Shown here in pieces: positions 19,237 through 29,114 of a stretch of 64,000 nucleotides of DNA. A program made the position numbers and the translations under genes. This DNA is from an uncultured Crocinitomix sp. GTDB taxonomy: Bacteria > Bacteroidota > Bacteroidia > Flavobacteriales_D > Crocinitomicaceae. The stretch's first letter is position 1. Each line of letters opens with the position of its first letter. The stretch covers positions 1 to 64,000 of the forward strand of contig CAJQHR010000029.1 in the NCBI GenBank assembly GCA_905478225.1, written 5' to 3'. The notes beneath the pieces are model-generated. The model was not told the origin of the DNA. It made no database searches and saw only the letters and a list, made by a program, of their open reading frames with translations.

Positions 19237-19355
19237 CCTAGTCTAATAGTGGTGCAAATGTTTGCTCATTCCTTTCATGGGTTGTCTTTGCATACTTCAA
19301 ACCAAAATAAATTTAGAAATGATCAACACGCAGTGAATTGATCAAAGGAGATAAA

Positions 19356-20953
19356 CTAACCTTTTACAATGCGTTTTGAATAGATAATACCATCTTTCAA
19401 TTCATAATTAATCACATAAATGCCATCAGCAATTGTAGTAGAAATTGAAACGCTATTATGTTGTAACTCGCAAGGGATTTTCCGCCCATTTAAATCTATC
19501 ATTGTGATCCGCACCACTTCCTCTGGAATATCAATTTGGAAAGTGTTTATAAATGGATTTGGATAAATAATTCCTGCGTTTTGGTAAACTCCTTCAGTTA
19601 TTCCTAGGCCATAAGTTACGTCACGAGAACATATTTCGGTCACGTGAGCCCCGCGTCCCGTTCGAGCAACGTATGAGGCTTGTGTAATGCCGTGCAATGG
19701 AAATGGTGGTTCGTAGCTAAAGTATGTGTCTCCTAAGGCATTTGTGGTTCCTAAATAAATGTTTTCTAAACCGCACAATGTATCTGGCTGATAGAAATGA
19801 TTTTTGAGAAATAGTGCATCTGTTTCGAGACTAGAGCCACGTGGCCCAGTAACGTAATACGCATCATCCATTTCTGTTAAACCTGTGAAGTAAGAATTGA
19901 CAGTATCATGCCATAGTTTATTTCGAAGTACTTCACCGCTCGGGTCTAAAAGTGTAAAAAGTCCAACGGTTTGATCGGTCCAATAGGTTGTGTCATAGAT
20001 TCCGCAAGCAGCTATATTCCCATCATCATTTATGTGAATATCATAATATTCTGAAATTCCTGTTCCGCCTGGTCCTTTATAAACCCACTCGTTCACGCCT
20101 TCGGTGGTTATTTTCCATACACTTGCATGTTTTGAAGTACCAAAATATCCTGAAACTCCGCCAACTATAACATTGTTGTCATCAAATCACTCCACACTAG
20201 AGAATATGTTGTCTATCTCAATTCCTAAATATAATTCACTCGCCCAAGTGATATTACCAAGCGTGTCGAAAGTGCTCAGTAATCCAGAAACGATTCCAAT
20301 TCCATAAGTGTATCCGGCAACAGCGTATTCGTTTTCGCTCATTTTACAAATTCCACGCAATCCACATCCTTGTTCTGCTGAACCTGTGTATTGCGTTGCC
20401 CATTCAATTTCAAAATCAGCGCCTATCATCATAACATGGGCTTGTGGCAGTGCAAAACCAGTAAATCCTGTACCGCAAATCATAAAGCCGCCATTGTCCA
20501 TTAAGACCATATCATCAGCCGCCATTACTTCATATAATTTTGATTGTAGTGGCTCACCATCTGCACTTATTCTATGAAGAACGGTTCCATGATAATCCGA
20601 CCATCCAACAATATCATAGCTTCCACAAACAATAATTTCGTTGGCCTCGTTTTCTAACACAGCCACACTTTCTTCGGTATGAAAACCCTCAAAATCAGGG
20701 TCATCATTACCAATATAAATTGACCATATTGTGTCACCTTCAGTGTCAAATTTCGCGACATACATATCTACTCCTTCAGACATAAAACTGCTCGTGGAAC
20801 CTGCAACTATTATGTTTTTTCCTCAGTGATGCAGATAGCTCTGCCTGTGTCATAGCTGTCTCCACCATAAATATTGGTAAATGTTTGTGCAGATATGGCT
20901 AAAGGTAAAAAGAATAATAGTGCTAACGTAACAATTGCTTTTGGGCTTTTCAT
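19356..20953 (-). pseudogene. Broken T9SS-exported beta-propeller protein gene
   Basis: Starts at ATG 20953 with signal peptide MKSPKAIVTLALLFFLPLA...SAQ. After about 40 codons an A6 run (about 20816-20821) lacks one base; restoring it joins TEEKNIIVAGSTSSFMSEG to the next segment. That segment (20783-20187) ends at an in-frame TGA (20187-20189), after which the same frame continues FDDNNVIVGGVSGYFGTS to 19356. The C-terminus is a T9SS type A sorting domain (IYPNPFINTFQID, ITMIDLNGRKI, IYVINYELKDG). The repeats (NEYAVAGYTYG, GGFMICGTGFTG) suggest a propeller. Two lesions make a functional full-length product unlikely. Confidence 0.85.
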
Positions 20954-21042
20954 TAGAAAAAAGATTAGGTGTTTTATCTAAGACGAGAAAAGTGGGCAAA
21001 AAGTGAAATGAAAATTAACTTTGTGAAAAACGATTCGGTTAA

Positions 21043-22350
21043 TTATTCAATTCCGTAACGCTCATGATACTTGCGCGACAATTGCATTTGGTGATTATCC
21101 AAAACAATAAAATTCCCCTTTACCATTGCAAGCGTGACATTATTGGTCATCATATCTAATGCATTTCCGTCTGAAATAAATAGGGTAGCATCTTTTCCAC
21201 CTTCTAGTGAACCGATCCGATCATCCACGCCCATTATTTTTGCTACGTTTAATGAAATGGATGCAACCGCTTCCTCTTCTGTCAAACCGTATGCCCAAGC
21301 CGTGCCTGCTAAAAACGGTAAGTTACGAGCGTTCATAACTTCCATGTCTCCCGCCGATTGGAGGCAGAAAGGAACGCCTGCTTTTTGCAATTTTGCCGCA
21401 GCTTGATAATTAACGTATGTATAATCTTCTTCAAAATTTGGCAATGAATGCGGACGTCCTAACATGACGGAAAAATTATTTTCAATTAAGCGCGCTGCTA
21501 CTAAATGGGCATCATATCCTCCAATAATAACAGGGTGTTTTAAATCAAAACGCCGCGAAAAGTTAATCACGTCATTGATTTCAGGTGCATACTCTGTGTG
21601 AATATAAAGGCGCTGATCTCCCTTGAAAATTCCACGCATAGCTTCTAACTTCAAGAACGTTTCTGTCGGATTTTTAACTTCTGAATAAGCCATAGCTTCC
21701 TGAAAAAAAGCATAAATGGCATCTCGAGTTTTATTGTATTTATCATTTGCAGAGTTTGGTCCCGGTTCTGCCCACCAACCTGATTTACGGTGTTTGATTG
21801 GCCAATTAATATGTACACCATCATCTGCTTTGTAAACCGCATCTTCCCAGTTCCAGCCGTCAAGTGCCATTACAGATGAAGTTCCTGATACTAATCCACC
21901 TCGAGGGGTAGATTGCGTCACCAAAACTCCGTTTGTACGCACAGTATACATTACTTTCGAATCCGTGTTAAAAGCAATGAGCGATCGCACATTTGGATTA
22001 ATGCTGCCTGTTTCTCTGAAATCGCGAGTAGCACGTACGGCATCAATTTCGGTTAAACCTATGGTTAAATTCGCTGCAATAAAGCCTGGATAAACATGTT
22101 TCCCCTTTATAGAGATAATCGTATCCCAATCGCCTTCGGTGAGTTGATACGTCAAGGCATTTTTAACAAAAAGAATTTTGCCTTCTTCAACCCCAATCAC
22201 TGAATTGTGGACATAATCTCCATTGCCAACATGGGCGCTTCCATTTTGAAAAAGAATACGCTTGTGTTGTTGTTTTTGTGGACTAGGTGATTGACCAAAT
22301 CCACTGGAGACAACTAAAAAACCAATGAGTAAAATATATATACGTTTCAT
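21043..22350 (-). CDS. Secreted amidohydrolase-like protein, degenerate metal site
   Basis: A 435-residue protein with a signal peptide (MKRIYILLIGFLVVSSGFGQ) and the amidohydrolase fold of imidazolonepropionase-like proteins: KHVYPGFIAANLTIG near the N-terminal beta strand, VIIGGYDAHLVAARLI, CLQSAGDMEVMNARNLPF, then GSLEGGKDATLFISDG and NVTLAMVKGNFI at the end. The HxH metal motif that should follow PGFI is replaced by NLT, so normal metal binding is doubtful. It follows the 1016-residue amidohydrolase by 11 bases and is probably its structural or regulatory partner (inference). Confidence 0.85.
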   Translation of the reverse strand: MKRIYILLIGFLVVSSGFGQSPSPQKQQHKRILFQNGSAHVGNGDYVHNSVIGVEEGKILFVKNALTYQLTEGDWDTIISIKGKHVYPGFIAANLTIGLTEIDAVRATRDFRETGSINPNVRSLIAFNTDSKVMYTVRTNGVLVTQSTPRGGLVSGTSSVMALDGWNWEDAVYKADDGVHINWPIKHRKSGWWAEPGPNSANDKYNKTRDAIYAFFQEAMAYSEVKNPTETFLKLEAMRGIFKGDQRLYIHTEYAPEINDVINFSRRFDLKHPVIIGGYDAHLVAARLIENNFSVMLGRPHSLPNFEEDYTYVNYQAAAKLQKAGVPFCLQSAGDMEVMNARNLPFLAGTAWAYGLTEEEAVASISLNVAKIMGVDDRIGSLEGGKDATLFISDGNALDMMTNNVTLAMVKGNFIVLDNHQMQLSRKYHERYGIE

Positions 22351-22361
22351 TCTTCTATCAA

Positions 22362-25300
22362 TTAATGTTCACCAACTGTATCACAGTGGTAATGTGGATT
22401 CATTTTTTTAAATGGCTTGCGCGTTGCTGCTCCCTTGCTTTTTTCTGCTAGCATCAACTGCATAATTCTGTTGCGTTCGGTTTGATCACGATCGTGTAAA
22501 AGAACACTGCGGTTCATATCGTAAAGAAGTATTCCATCTACAAAGGTTTGCTCCACCTTGGCTTGCACTGAAAGTGGGTTGGCAGACCATATAACAATGT
22601 CAGCGTCTTTCCCTTCTTTAATACTCCCCATGCGATCGTCCAAATGTAAAAGTATCGCTGGATTTAAGGTCACCATTTTCCAGGCATCTTCTTGTGATAC
22701 CCCGCCGTATTTCACTACCTTGGCAGCTTCGTGATTCAATCGTCGTCCCATTTCAGCATCATCTGAGTTTATGGCAGTTACAATTCCCATTTTGTGCAAA
22801 ATTGCCGCGTTGTATGGAATGGCTTCGTTTACTTCGAATTTATAAGCCCACCAATCTGCGAAAGTTGAAGCACCTGCGCCGTGCGCTTTCATTTGTTCTG
22901 CTACTTTGTACCCTTCTAAAATGTGTGTAAAAGTGTTAAGCGTAAAGCCCATGGAGTCTGCCACGTGCATTAACATATTGATTTCACTTTGAATGTAGGA
23001 GTGACAAGTGACGAATCGTTCCGAATTAAGAATTTCTAGCATCACATCTAATTCTAAATCTCGCCGCGGCGCATCAATACCAACTCGTTTCTTTTCTGAA
23101 TATTTATTATAAGTCGCCCACTTTTCTTCGTATTGTCTGGCTTGAATAAATGCGTCATAAAACACTTGTTCGACTCCCATTCTTGTTTGCGGAAAACGAA
23201 CCGTATTAAAATTACCCCAGTTGGATTGTTTTACATTTTCACCTAAGGCAAATTTGATGAATCCAGGTGCATCATCAATTAACATCTCTTGAGGTGAAAA
23301 GCCCCACTTTAGTTTTATGAGTGCCGACTGTCCACCAACCGGGTTGGCAGAACCATGCAACAATTGTGAAGCCGTAACACCGCCTGAAAGTTGTCGGTAA
23401 ATATTAATGTCATTCGAACGAACAACGTCTCCTATTGAAACCTCGGCTGAATTATTTTGTCCGCTCTCATTTACACCTTTACTTATGGCAATATGTGAGT
23501 GTTCATCTATAATTCCGCAAGTCACATGTTTGCCCCCTGCGTCTATTACCAGGGCATCATTCGGAATTTGAATGATTGATTTATTCACGGCTTTAATCTT
23601 CCCGTTTTGAATCAGTAATGTGGCATTTTTTAGTATTCCACCGGATTCATTCGTCCAAATAGTTGCGTTTTTTATAAAATAAGTTTCTTGTGACGGAAGG
23701 CTATCAAAACCGTAAGCCATATTCGGATACATTAATTTGTTCACGGCTGATGTATCTACCACGAATTTGGATTTAGTTTTAGCGCTTTTATGTTTTTCAT
23801 TGCGAATAGCACTCCAATCCACCCAATCACCATTTGGTAATTTAGCTTTACCATGAAACGCTCCAAGGGCACTGTTATAGGTTCCGTTTAGTTGAACAAC
23901 CCCATCATAATTCCCTGCTTTTTCGGAAAAATTCATACTAATTTGCAAATCGTTTAAAACTAAATTGGATTTAAGTTCTACTGTGTCTAGTTTGGTCACA
24001 TTGGTTACAGAATCAAACTTAGTTTGGTAGCTTAATAATTTTGAGGTAGGTTTTTCAGACTTTCCAGTCACTTCCCAGCCATAAACAATTGAATTTATGT
24101 TTAGGTTATACTTTCCCCGGATATCGGTTGAATTGATGTCTTTAATTTTTGAACGTTCCCCTCTTATCCAATTCTCATAGATCACGCCATTTTCGAAAAT
24201 ATCACCTTTTACTATCAACAGGTTGGCAATTTTTCCAGCTTCTAGTGTCCCCACTTGATCGCCTGCATTTAAAAACGTTGCCGGATTCTCAGTTAAGGCG
24301 CGCAAGGCTTCAGCTTTCGGTAGGCCATGTTTTACTGTTTTACGGACATTCTTTAAAAAGTCGGCCTTTTTCTTTAACCCCGCGGTCGTAAAGCAAAAAG
24401 GCACTTGTTTTTTGTGCAAAAAGTAAGCGTTGTAGGGACGCATTTCCCAATCTTTTAAATCAGCTAATGAAATAAAACGCGATAAATAGGGGTCGGTTAC
24501 GTCATAAGGTGCTGGAAAGTTGACGGGGATAATTAATTTAGTACCAAGTCCTTTAATGGCGTCAATGCGCTCATAGCTGTCGCCGCCTCCCTTTACAATA
24601 AGGTCAATATTAAATTCCTTCGCTAATTTTGCAGCTCTTAATATTTCAAGTTTATCAGAAACCTCAAAAATTTGTGGAAGGTCTAGGTTTTCCATCCCTC
24701 TTTTTAGTGAGATATTATCTGTATTATTCGTTTGTCCTTGATACCATTTCGCGTCATAATAAAATTGACGGATTAATGCGATTGAACCCATTTGAGAAGA
24801 AGGATAGCTTTGTTTGGACGATCCTTTTGAAAAAGAATAATGATTTGCTGCGGTCGTTTTTATAATTTGTTCTTGTGACTTATCCGATCCTATTGTAGTT
24901 AGTACAGCTGTTCCTCGCAACAATCCATCTCGCTGATGGGTTGAGATGGCTCCAAAACCTTGGTTTATGTAAGCACTTTTTTCCTTGAAAAGCTTATCTG
25001 CGTATAGTGTATAGGCATCAACTTCTGGATGAATGGCTTGGTTCCAATAATAGGGTCCTTCTTTCAATGTAGATAATTGAGGGCCCATGCCTTGTTTTTT
25101 TAAAGGACTTTTTTCAACGCCCTCACTTACATGTATATCTATGAATGACGGATAAAGTGTATAACCTTTTAGGTCAATTTTGATTGCGTTTTTTGGTGCA
25201 ATTACGGCGGCTCCAACATTTATGATTACACCGTCTTTTATCACGAGTGTTCCTCTTTCAATGGTTTCAGATGCACTTACAACAATACGTGCATTTGTAA

Positions 25301-25412
25301 ATGCAACAGTTTCTTTAGAGTTGATGACACCGTTTTCAGGTTCAATATCCTGAGCTTGGGAGTAAGCACCCAAAAGCAGTGAAAAAATCCCTGCAACTAT
25401 ATATTTGATCAT
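22362..25412 (-). CDS. Secreted double amidohydrolase (1016 aa)
   Basis: Signal peptide (MIKYIVAGIFSLLLGAYSQAQ) and two amidohydrolase modules. Module 1 (about 25-435) has YPSFIDIHVSEG, with H94 but Ser at the second HxH position, so it looks degenerate. A beta-rich linker (about 440-570) follows. Module 2 (about 580-1016) keeps H638-S-H640 in CGIIDEHSHIAIS, later His residues in TCHSYIQSEI and NTFTHILEGYK, and the catalytic Asp in INSDDAEMGRRL, then IKEGKDADIVIWS. Only module 2 should be active, probably as a periplasmic or outer-membrane hydrolase of a cyclic amide or dipeptide; the substrate is unknown. It forms an operon with the next amidohydrolase. Confidence 0.88.
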   Translation of the reverse strand: MIKYIVAGIFSLLLGAYSQAQDIEPENGVINSKETVAFTNARIVVSASETIERGTLVIKDGVIINVGAAVIAPKNAIKIDLKGYTLYPSFIDIHVSEGVEKSPLKKQGMGPQLSTLKEGPYYWNQAIHPEVDAYTLYADKLFKEKSAYINQGFGAISTHQRDGLLRGTAVLTTIGSDKSQEQIIKTTAANHYSFSKGSSKQSYPSSQMGSIALIRQFYYDAKWYQGQTNNTDNISLKRGMENLDLPQIFEVSDKLEILRAAKLAKEFNIDLIVKGGGDSYERIDAIKGLGTKLIIPVNFPAPYDVTDPYLSRFISLADLKDWEMRPYNAYFLHKKQVPFCFTTAGLKKKADFLKNVRKTVKHGLPKAEALRALTENPATFLNAGDQVGTLEAGKIANLLIVKGDIFENGVIYENWIRGERSKIKDINSTDIRGKYNLNINSIVYGWEVTGKSEKPTSKLLSYQTKFDSVTNVTKLDTVELKSNLVLNDLQISMNFSEKAGNYDGVVQLNGTYNSALGAFHGKAKLPNGDWVDWSAIRNEKHKSAKTKSKFVVDTSAVNKLMYPNMAYGFDSLPSQETYFIKNATIWTNESGGILKNATLLIQNGKIKAVNKSIIQIPNDALVIDAGGKHVTCGIIDEHSHIAISKGVNESGQNNSAEVSIGDVVRSNDINIYRQLSGGVTASQLLHGSANPVGGQSALIKLKWGFSPQEMLIDDAPGFIKFALGENVKQSNWGNFNTVRFPQTRMGVEQVFYDAFIQARQYEEKWATYNKYSEKKRVGIDAPRRDLELDVMLEILNSERFVTCHSYIQSEINMLMHVADSMGFTLNTFTHILEGYKVAEQMKAHGAGASTFADWWAYKFEVNEAIPYNAAILHKMGIVTAINSDDAEMGRRLNHEAAKVVKYGGVSQEDAWKMVTLNPAILLHLDDRMGSIKEGKDADIVIWSANPLSVQAKVEQTFVDGILLYDMNRSVLLHDRDQTERNRIMQLMLAEKSKGAATRKPFKKMNPHYHCDTVGEH

Positions 25413-25485
25413 GGATAATTATTTTATATTCGAATAGAAGTAAAATTACAATTCAAGTTTTAATCGGCTTATCTTATTAAAACTG

Positions 25486-25493
25486 TAAATTTG
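25486..25493 (+). promoter_or_regulatory. -7 box TAAATTTG of the cytochrome-like gene
   Basis: Matches TAnnTTTG, 17 bases before ATG 25511, in the divergent gap between the amidohydrolase operon and the cytochrome-like gene. No clear -33 element. Confidence 0.45.
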
Positions 25494-25510
25494 TTCAAAA
25501 ATAACCAATT

Positions 25511-25963
25511 ATGGAAACATTTAATCGGATTCTAATAAGCTCTCACTCTGGATGGAGATGGATTGTGTTAATTCTTATCGTTGCGGCGGTTGTAAAGATG
25601 CACATGGGATGGAAAGGAAAGAAGGCATTTACTGATGGAAGTCGTAAGTTAGCACTCTTTACTATGATTGCTTTTCACCTGCAATTTTTGTTTGGTTGGA
25701 TTTTATATTTTACCAGTGAGAAGGTACAATTTATTGATGGTATGATGAGTAATCCTCAATATCGTTTTTTCATGGTTGAACATTCTTTAATGATGACCAT
25801 AGCAATGATTTTAATCACAATTGGACATTCAAAATCAAAGAAAAAGAAGACAGATACTGATAAATTTAAGGTGCTTGCCGTTTTTTACACCATTGCATTG
25901 GCACTAATTTTAGCTGCAATTCCTTGGCCATTCAGAGAAGCGCTGGGTGCAGGTTGGTTTTAA
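25511..25963 (+). CDS. Cytochrome b-like four-helix membrane protein
   Basis: A 150-residue integral membrane protein with four predicted helices and His residues in conserved-looking places: HSGWRW near residue 12, AFHLQF in helix 2, VEHSLMM in helix 3 and IGHSK after it. Proteins of this size and pattern in Bacteroidota are annotated as cytochrome B; paired His residues on neighbouring helices suggest heme binding (inference). It stands alone between divergent amidohydrolase genes and hflX. Confidence 0.75.
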   Translation: METFNRILISSHSGWRWIVLILIVAAVVKMHMGWKGKKAFTDGSRKLALFTMIAFHLQFLFGWILYFTSEKVQFIDGMMSNPQYRFFMVEHSLMMTIAMILITIGHSKSKKKKTDTDKFKVLAVFYTIALALILAAIPWPFREALGAGWF

Positions 25964-26014
25964 ATTGAATGATTAAATCAACAGCAATTTCGCTGTTCGA
26001 TTTTAAAAAAATAT

Positions 26015-27214
26015 ATGTCTACTGGATTTTCACATATTGAGTCAAAGCAAGAGTTTGCTGTTTTAATTGGGGTAATTACCAGTAAGCAAACTGAAGAGAT
26101 GGCGAATGAGTACATTGAAGAATTGGCCTTTCTGGCCGATACTTCTGGTGCAGAAACGAAGCGTAAATTTTTACAACGGATTGATAAACCAAATCCTAAA
26201 ACCTATGTAGGATCGGGAAAAATCAAAGAGATTAAAACATACATTGATAATAATGGAATTGATATTGCCATTTTTGATGATGAATTGTCTCCATCTCAGT
26301 TGCGTAATATTGAGCGTGAGTTTGAAATAAAAGTCTTAGACCGCAACAATCTTATTCTTGATATTTTTGCGAGTCGTGCACGCACAGCGCATGCCAAAAC
26401 GCAGGTGGAATTGGCGCAGTATCAATATTTATTGCCACGACTAACGGGAATGTGGACTCACTTGGATAGAACCAAAGGGGGGATTGGAATGCGCGGCCCA
26501 GGGGAGACGCAAATTGAAACGGATAGACGTATTATTAAAGAGAAAATATCCTTGTTAAAGGAAAAGATGAAGAAAATTGACAAACAAATGTCCGTTCAAC
26601 GTGGCAATCGTGGTCAATTAGTTCGGGCGGCTTTGGTTGGTTATACAAATGTTGGTAAATCCACGATCATGAATTTGTTAAGCAAGTCTGACGTGTTTGC
26701 GGAGAATAAACTCTTTGCAACGCTAGATACGACTGTGCGTAAGGTTGTGATTGAGAATCTACCCTTTTTAATGTCTGACACCGTAGGGTTTATCCGAAAA
26801 TTACCACATCAATTAATTGAATCTTTCAAATCTACATTAGATGAAGTAAGGGAAGCGGATATTTTAATTCACGTCGTTGATATTTCGCATCCAAATTTTG
26901 AGGAGCAATATGAAGTGGTGAACGAAACTATTGCAGAAATTGATGGGGATAATAAAGATAAGCGCTCAATAGTTGTATTCAACAAGGTTGATGCTTATAA
27001 TCCTGCTCCAGAAGATATTGGATATCACCCAGAGGGTAAAAAATTCGCGTTAGATGCATTGAGAAAATCCTGGATGGCAAAATTGGGAACAGAGGATTGC
27101 ATCTTCATTTCTGCGCAAGAAAATTTGAATATTGACGAGTTCAAAGCGAAGTTATACACAGAGGCGAAGGCCATATTTCAAGTGCGTTACCCTTATCATA
27201 ACTTCTTGTATTAA
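26015..27214 (+). CDS. hflX: GTPase HflX
   Basis: A 399-residue ribosome-associated GTPase that splits stalled or idle ribosomes under stress. The N-terminal HflX domain has KTYVGSGKIKEI and IFDDELSPSQLRNIE, followed by the subfamily signature GGIGMRGPGETQIETDRR, a coiled linker, and a G domain with G1 GYTNVGKST (residues 209-217), G3 DTVGF and G4 NKVD. The length is usual. The gene is monocistronic as far as can be seen. Confidence 0.96.
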   Translation: MSTGFSHIESKQEFAVLIGVITSKQTEEMANEYIEELAFLADTSGAETKRKFLQRIDKPNPKTYVGSGKIKEIKTYIDNNGIDIAIFDDELSPSQLRNIEREFEIKVLDRNNLILDIFASRARTAHAKTQVELAQYQYLLPRLTGMWTHLDRTKGGIGMRGPGETQIETDRRIIKEKISLLKEKMKKIDKQMSVQRGNRGQLVRAALVGYTNVGKSTIMNLLSKSDVFAENKLFATLDTTVRKVVIENLPFLMSDTVGFIRKLPHQLIESFKSTLDEVREADILIHVVDISHPNFEEQYEVVNETIAEIDGDNKDKRSIVVFNKVDAYNPAPEDIGYHPEGKKFALDALRKSWMAKLGTEDCIFISAQENLNIDEFKAKLYTEAKAIFQVRYPYHNFLY

Positions 27215-27221
27215 AGTAACT

Positions 27222-27695
27222 TTAATTATTGATAATTACAGTAACTGCTCCATTAGGTCGGTTATCCGAATAACGTGTACCAAATTTGCTGATTAATGCG
27301 TTCACATTATCGGTATTTAAAGCTCCATCAACATAAAGGTTATGCCTTAGGATGAATTTCACCAACATTTTTCTCGTTTGGCTTGGGATTTCACAATTTA
27401 AATCAAGTGTTAAGAAGTTGAAATCAATCCAACTTACTTCTCCATTTGGGTTTGAACTGGTCACTTCATTTGGGTCTTTATAATCTGGAAAAGTGACGTA
27501 AACTTCATCTTCAGTTGAATTCAAACTTGCAATTGAAATTGAATTTTCGGCCCAAGTATATGTGAATTTCAAAAATGGTTTACCATCTATGGTCGCATCA
27601 TCATCCTTAATTTTTACGTTTTGACTAAATCCTTAAAATGATAAGGTCAATATGCCTATCAGAGCTACTATTTTACACGTAGAAATTGATTTAAT
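27222..27695 (-). pseudogene. Broken small secreted protein gene
   Basis: The 116-residue open part (27572-27222) begins at a TTG inside what looks like a longer gene. Reading the same frame upstream gives GFSQNVKIKDDD, a mature N-terminus, preceded by TAA (27633-27635), then the hydrophobic KIVALIGILTLSF and KSISTC with ATT in place of ATG at 27695-27693. A normal exported protein (signal peptide ending GFSQ) thus seems to have both a start-codon change and a nonsense codon inside the signal peptide. The family is unknown. Confidence 0.65.
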
Positions 27696-27733
27696 GTTCG
27701 TATTAAATTTAACAATCCATGATGGATATTCGA

Positions 27734-29008
27734 TCAATCCGTTTCTTCTTCTTCTTCCTCAATTTGATTACTTCGAAAAGCCGTAGGTACTAAATCCGGA
27801 ATAATCTTAAGTACCAAGGGCATTAATAAGGCACCACCCGGTAACATGAATAACGTCAATGAAGGAATTGTCCGCGCTAGGTCTTTCAGTTGCGTTCGCG
27901 CTTTTTCTTTTTCTTCTTTGGTAAGGTCGTCTGTTGTTGATTTTCGAATAAGCGCCATCAATTCTTTACTCTCTTTTAATTCGGCAGCCAATTGTTCTTT
28001 GTTCCTGCCCAAAATATTCTTCCAACGTTCTGCGGCGCCTTCCATTAATAACTCGGCGTCTTTTTTTCCTTGCAAAAACGGAATGGTTTCGTAGTTGTTC
28101 ATCACAAAGGCTTGAATGGCGAGGAAAGATTTGTCGCGTTCGTCTTCGCCAAGTCCTAGTTTTAATGTGAGGGCTTTTAAAAATCCGCGTTCTGAATCAA
28201 CTACTAACCGGTCGCTCCAAACGGTTAGAACGGCAATTTCCATTAAATACCGGTTCAAAATCCAAGAGCGTTCATAGTCCAATTCCATGGAGTCGAGTGA
28301 ACGTTTACCGTCCCAATATAATCTTGCTTCTTCGCGCGCTTCACGGTTTAAACTGGCAGAGGCCATAAATACTTCGAAAATGGCTTCCTCTTCCTCGGCT
28401 AATTCACCGTCGGCATTTGCCGCTAGTGCTATAATTTTGATTACGTCAAGCTCTACTCGGCTTCGCTTAACAATTAAATCTTTCGGATTTGCCCCGTTGT
28501 GGTATTCGTTGTATAGAATTAAATCATAAAAAATAAGGCTGTTATACAAATAGGTGGTCCAAAGCTTATGGGTAAAACTGGTTTTAATATCTACCCTTTG
28601 GGCAATAATGGACTCGAGTTTTTCATAAACGGTTAAATCCTTAAAATTCAACCATCCTTTTTTTGCTTTTTCAATTTGGGTTTCTTCATAGAATGCAACA
28701 AATTCTTCCAGTGATTTTTCTAAAGATTCTAGATCAAAACTCCCTTTTCTGAGATGATCGGTTAGTACTAACCCCTCTAGTAGTAGTATTTTAAAGGCTT
28801 CTTCACTTGAAAGATCCGCAATTAAATCGTCATTTAAAAAAAGTAAGCTAGTAGGAAAACCATACATAATGCCGGTTGGCTGTAAAAACCCGTAGAACAA
28901 CTCATCAGCAGAAAGCATTGTTCCTGAGTATTTATTTAAACTGTCGCTGTAGTTGTCTAAAAGCGAAAAATACTTTTTGATCCAGCCTGGTTTACTAGGG
29001 TTCATCAT
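27734..29008 (-). CDS. LETM1-related biofilm-associated protein
   Basis: A 424-residue protein of the Bacteroidota family annotated as LETM1-related biofilm-associated. A TerB-like acidic helical segment in the middle (about 195-300; LAANADGELAEEEEAIFEVF) and a C-terminal hydrophobic stretch SLTLFMLPGGALLMPLVLKIIP resemble the LETM1 membrane/ribosome-binding region. An acidic EEEEETD tail ends the protein. The family is linked to biofilm phenotypes only by annotation; the molecular role is unknown, though LETM1 proteins influence ion homeostasis. The gene is convergent with hflX and divergent from the 29115 gene. Confidence 0.85.
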   Translation of the reverse strand: MMNPSKPGWIKKYFSLLDNYSDSLNKYSGTMLSADELFYGFLQPTGIMYGFPTSLLFLNDDLIADLSSEEAFKILLLEGLVLTDHLRKGSFDLESLEKSLEEFVAFYEETQIEKAKKGWLNFKDLTVYEKLESIIAQRVDIKTSFTHKLWTTYLYNSLIFYDLILYNEYHNGANPKDLIVKRSRVELDVIKIIALAANADGELAEEEEAIFEVFMASASLNREAREEARLYWDGKRSLDSMELDYERSWILNRYLMEIAVLTVWSDRLVVDSERGFLKALTLKLGLGEDERDKSFLAIQAFVMNNYETIPFLQGKKDAELLMEGAAERWKNILGRNKEQLAAELKESKELMALIRKSTTDDLTKEEKEKARTQLKDLARTIPSLTLFMLPGGALLMPLVLKIIPDLVPTAFRSNQIEEEEEETD

Positions 29009-29064
29009 CTTATATCAGAAGTTTGGTAGCACATAGATACCATTAACATTGTACACAAATTTAG

Positions 29065-29072
29065 TATATTTG
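29065..29072 (+). promoter_or_regulatory. -7 box TATATTTG of the 29115 gene
   Basis: Exact TAnnTTTG match 42 bases before the chosen ATG at 29115. It lies downstream of an ATG at 29049, which argues against that longer start. Confidence 0.55.
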
Positions 29073-29114
29073 ATCGTTCATAGAAGTGAAAAAAAAATTG
29101 AATTCCCAAAACTT

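Noticed and set aside
20187-20189. Selenocysteine or other recoding at the in-frame TGA
   Set aside because: A second lesion upstream already breaks the gene, and there is no selenocysteine hairpin or redox motif.
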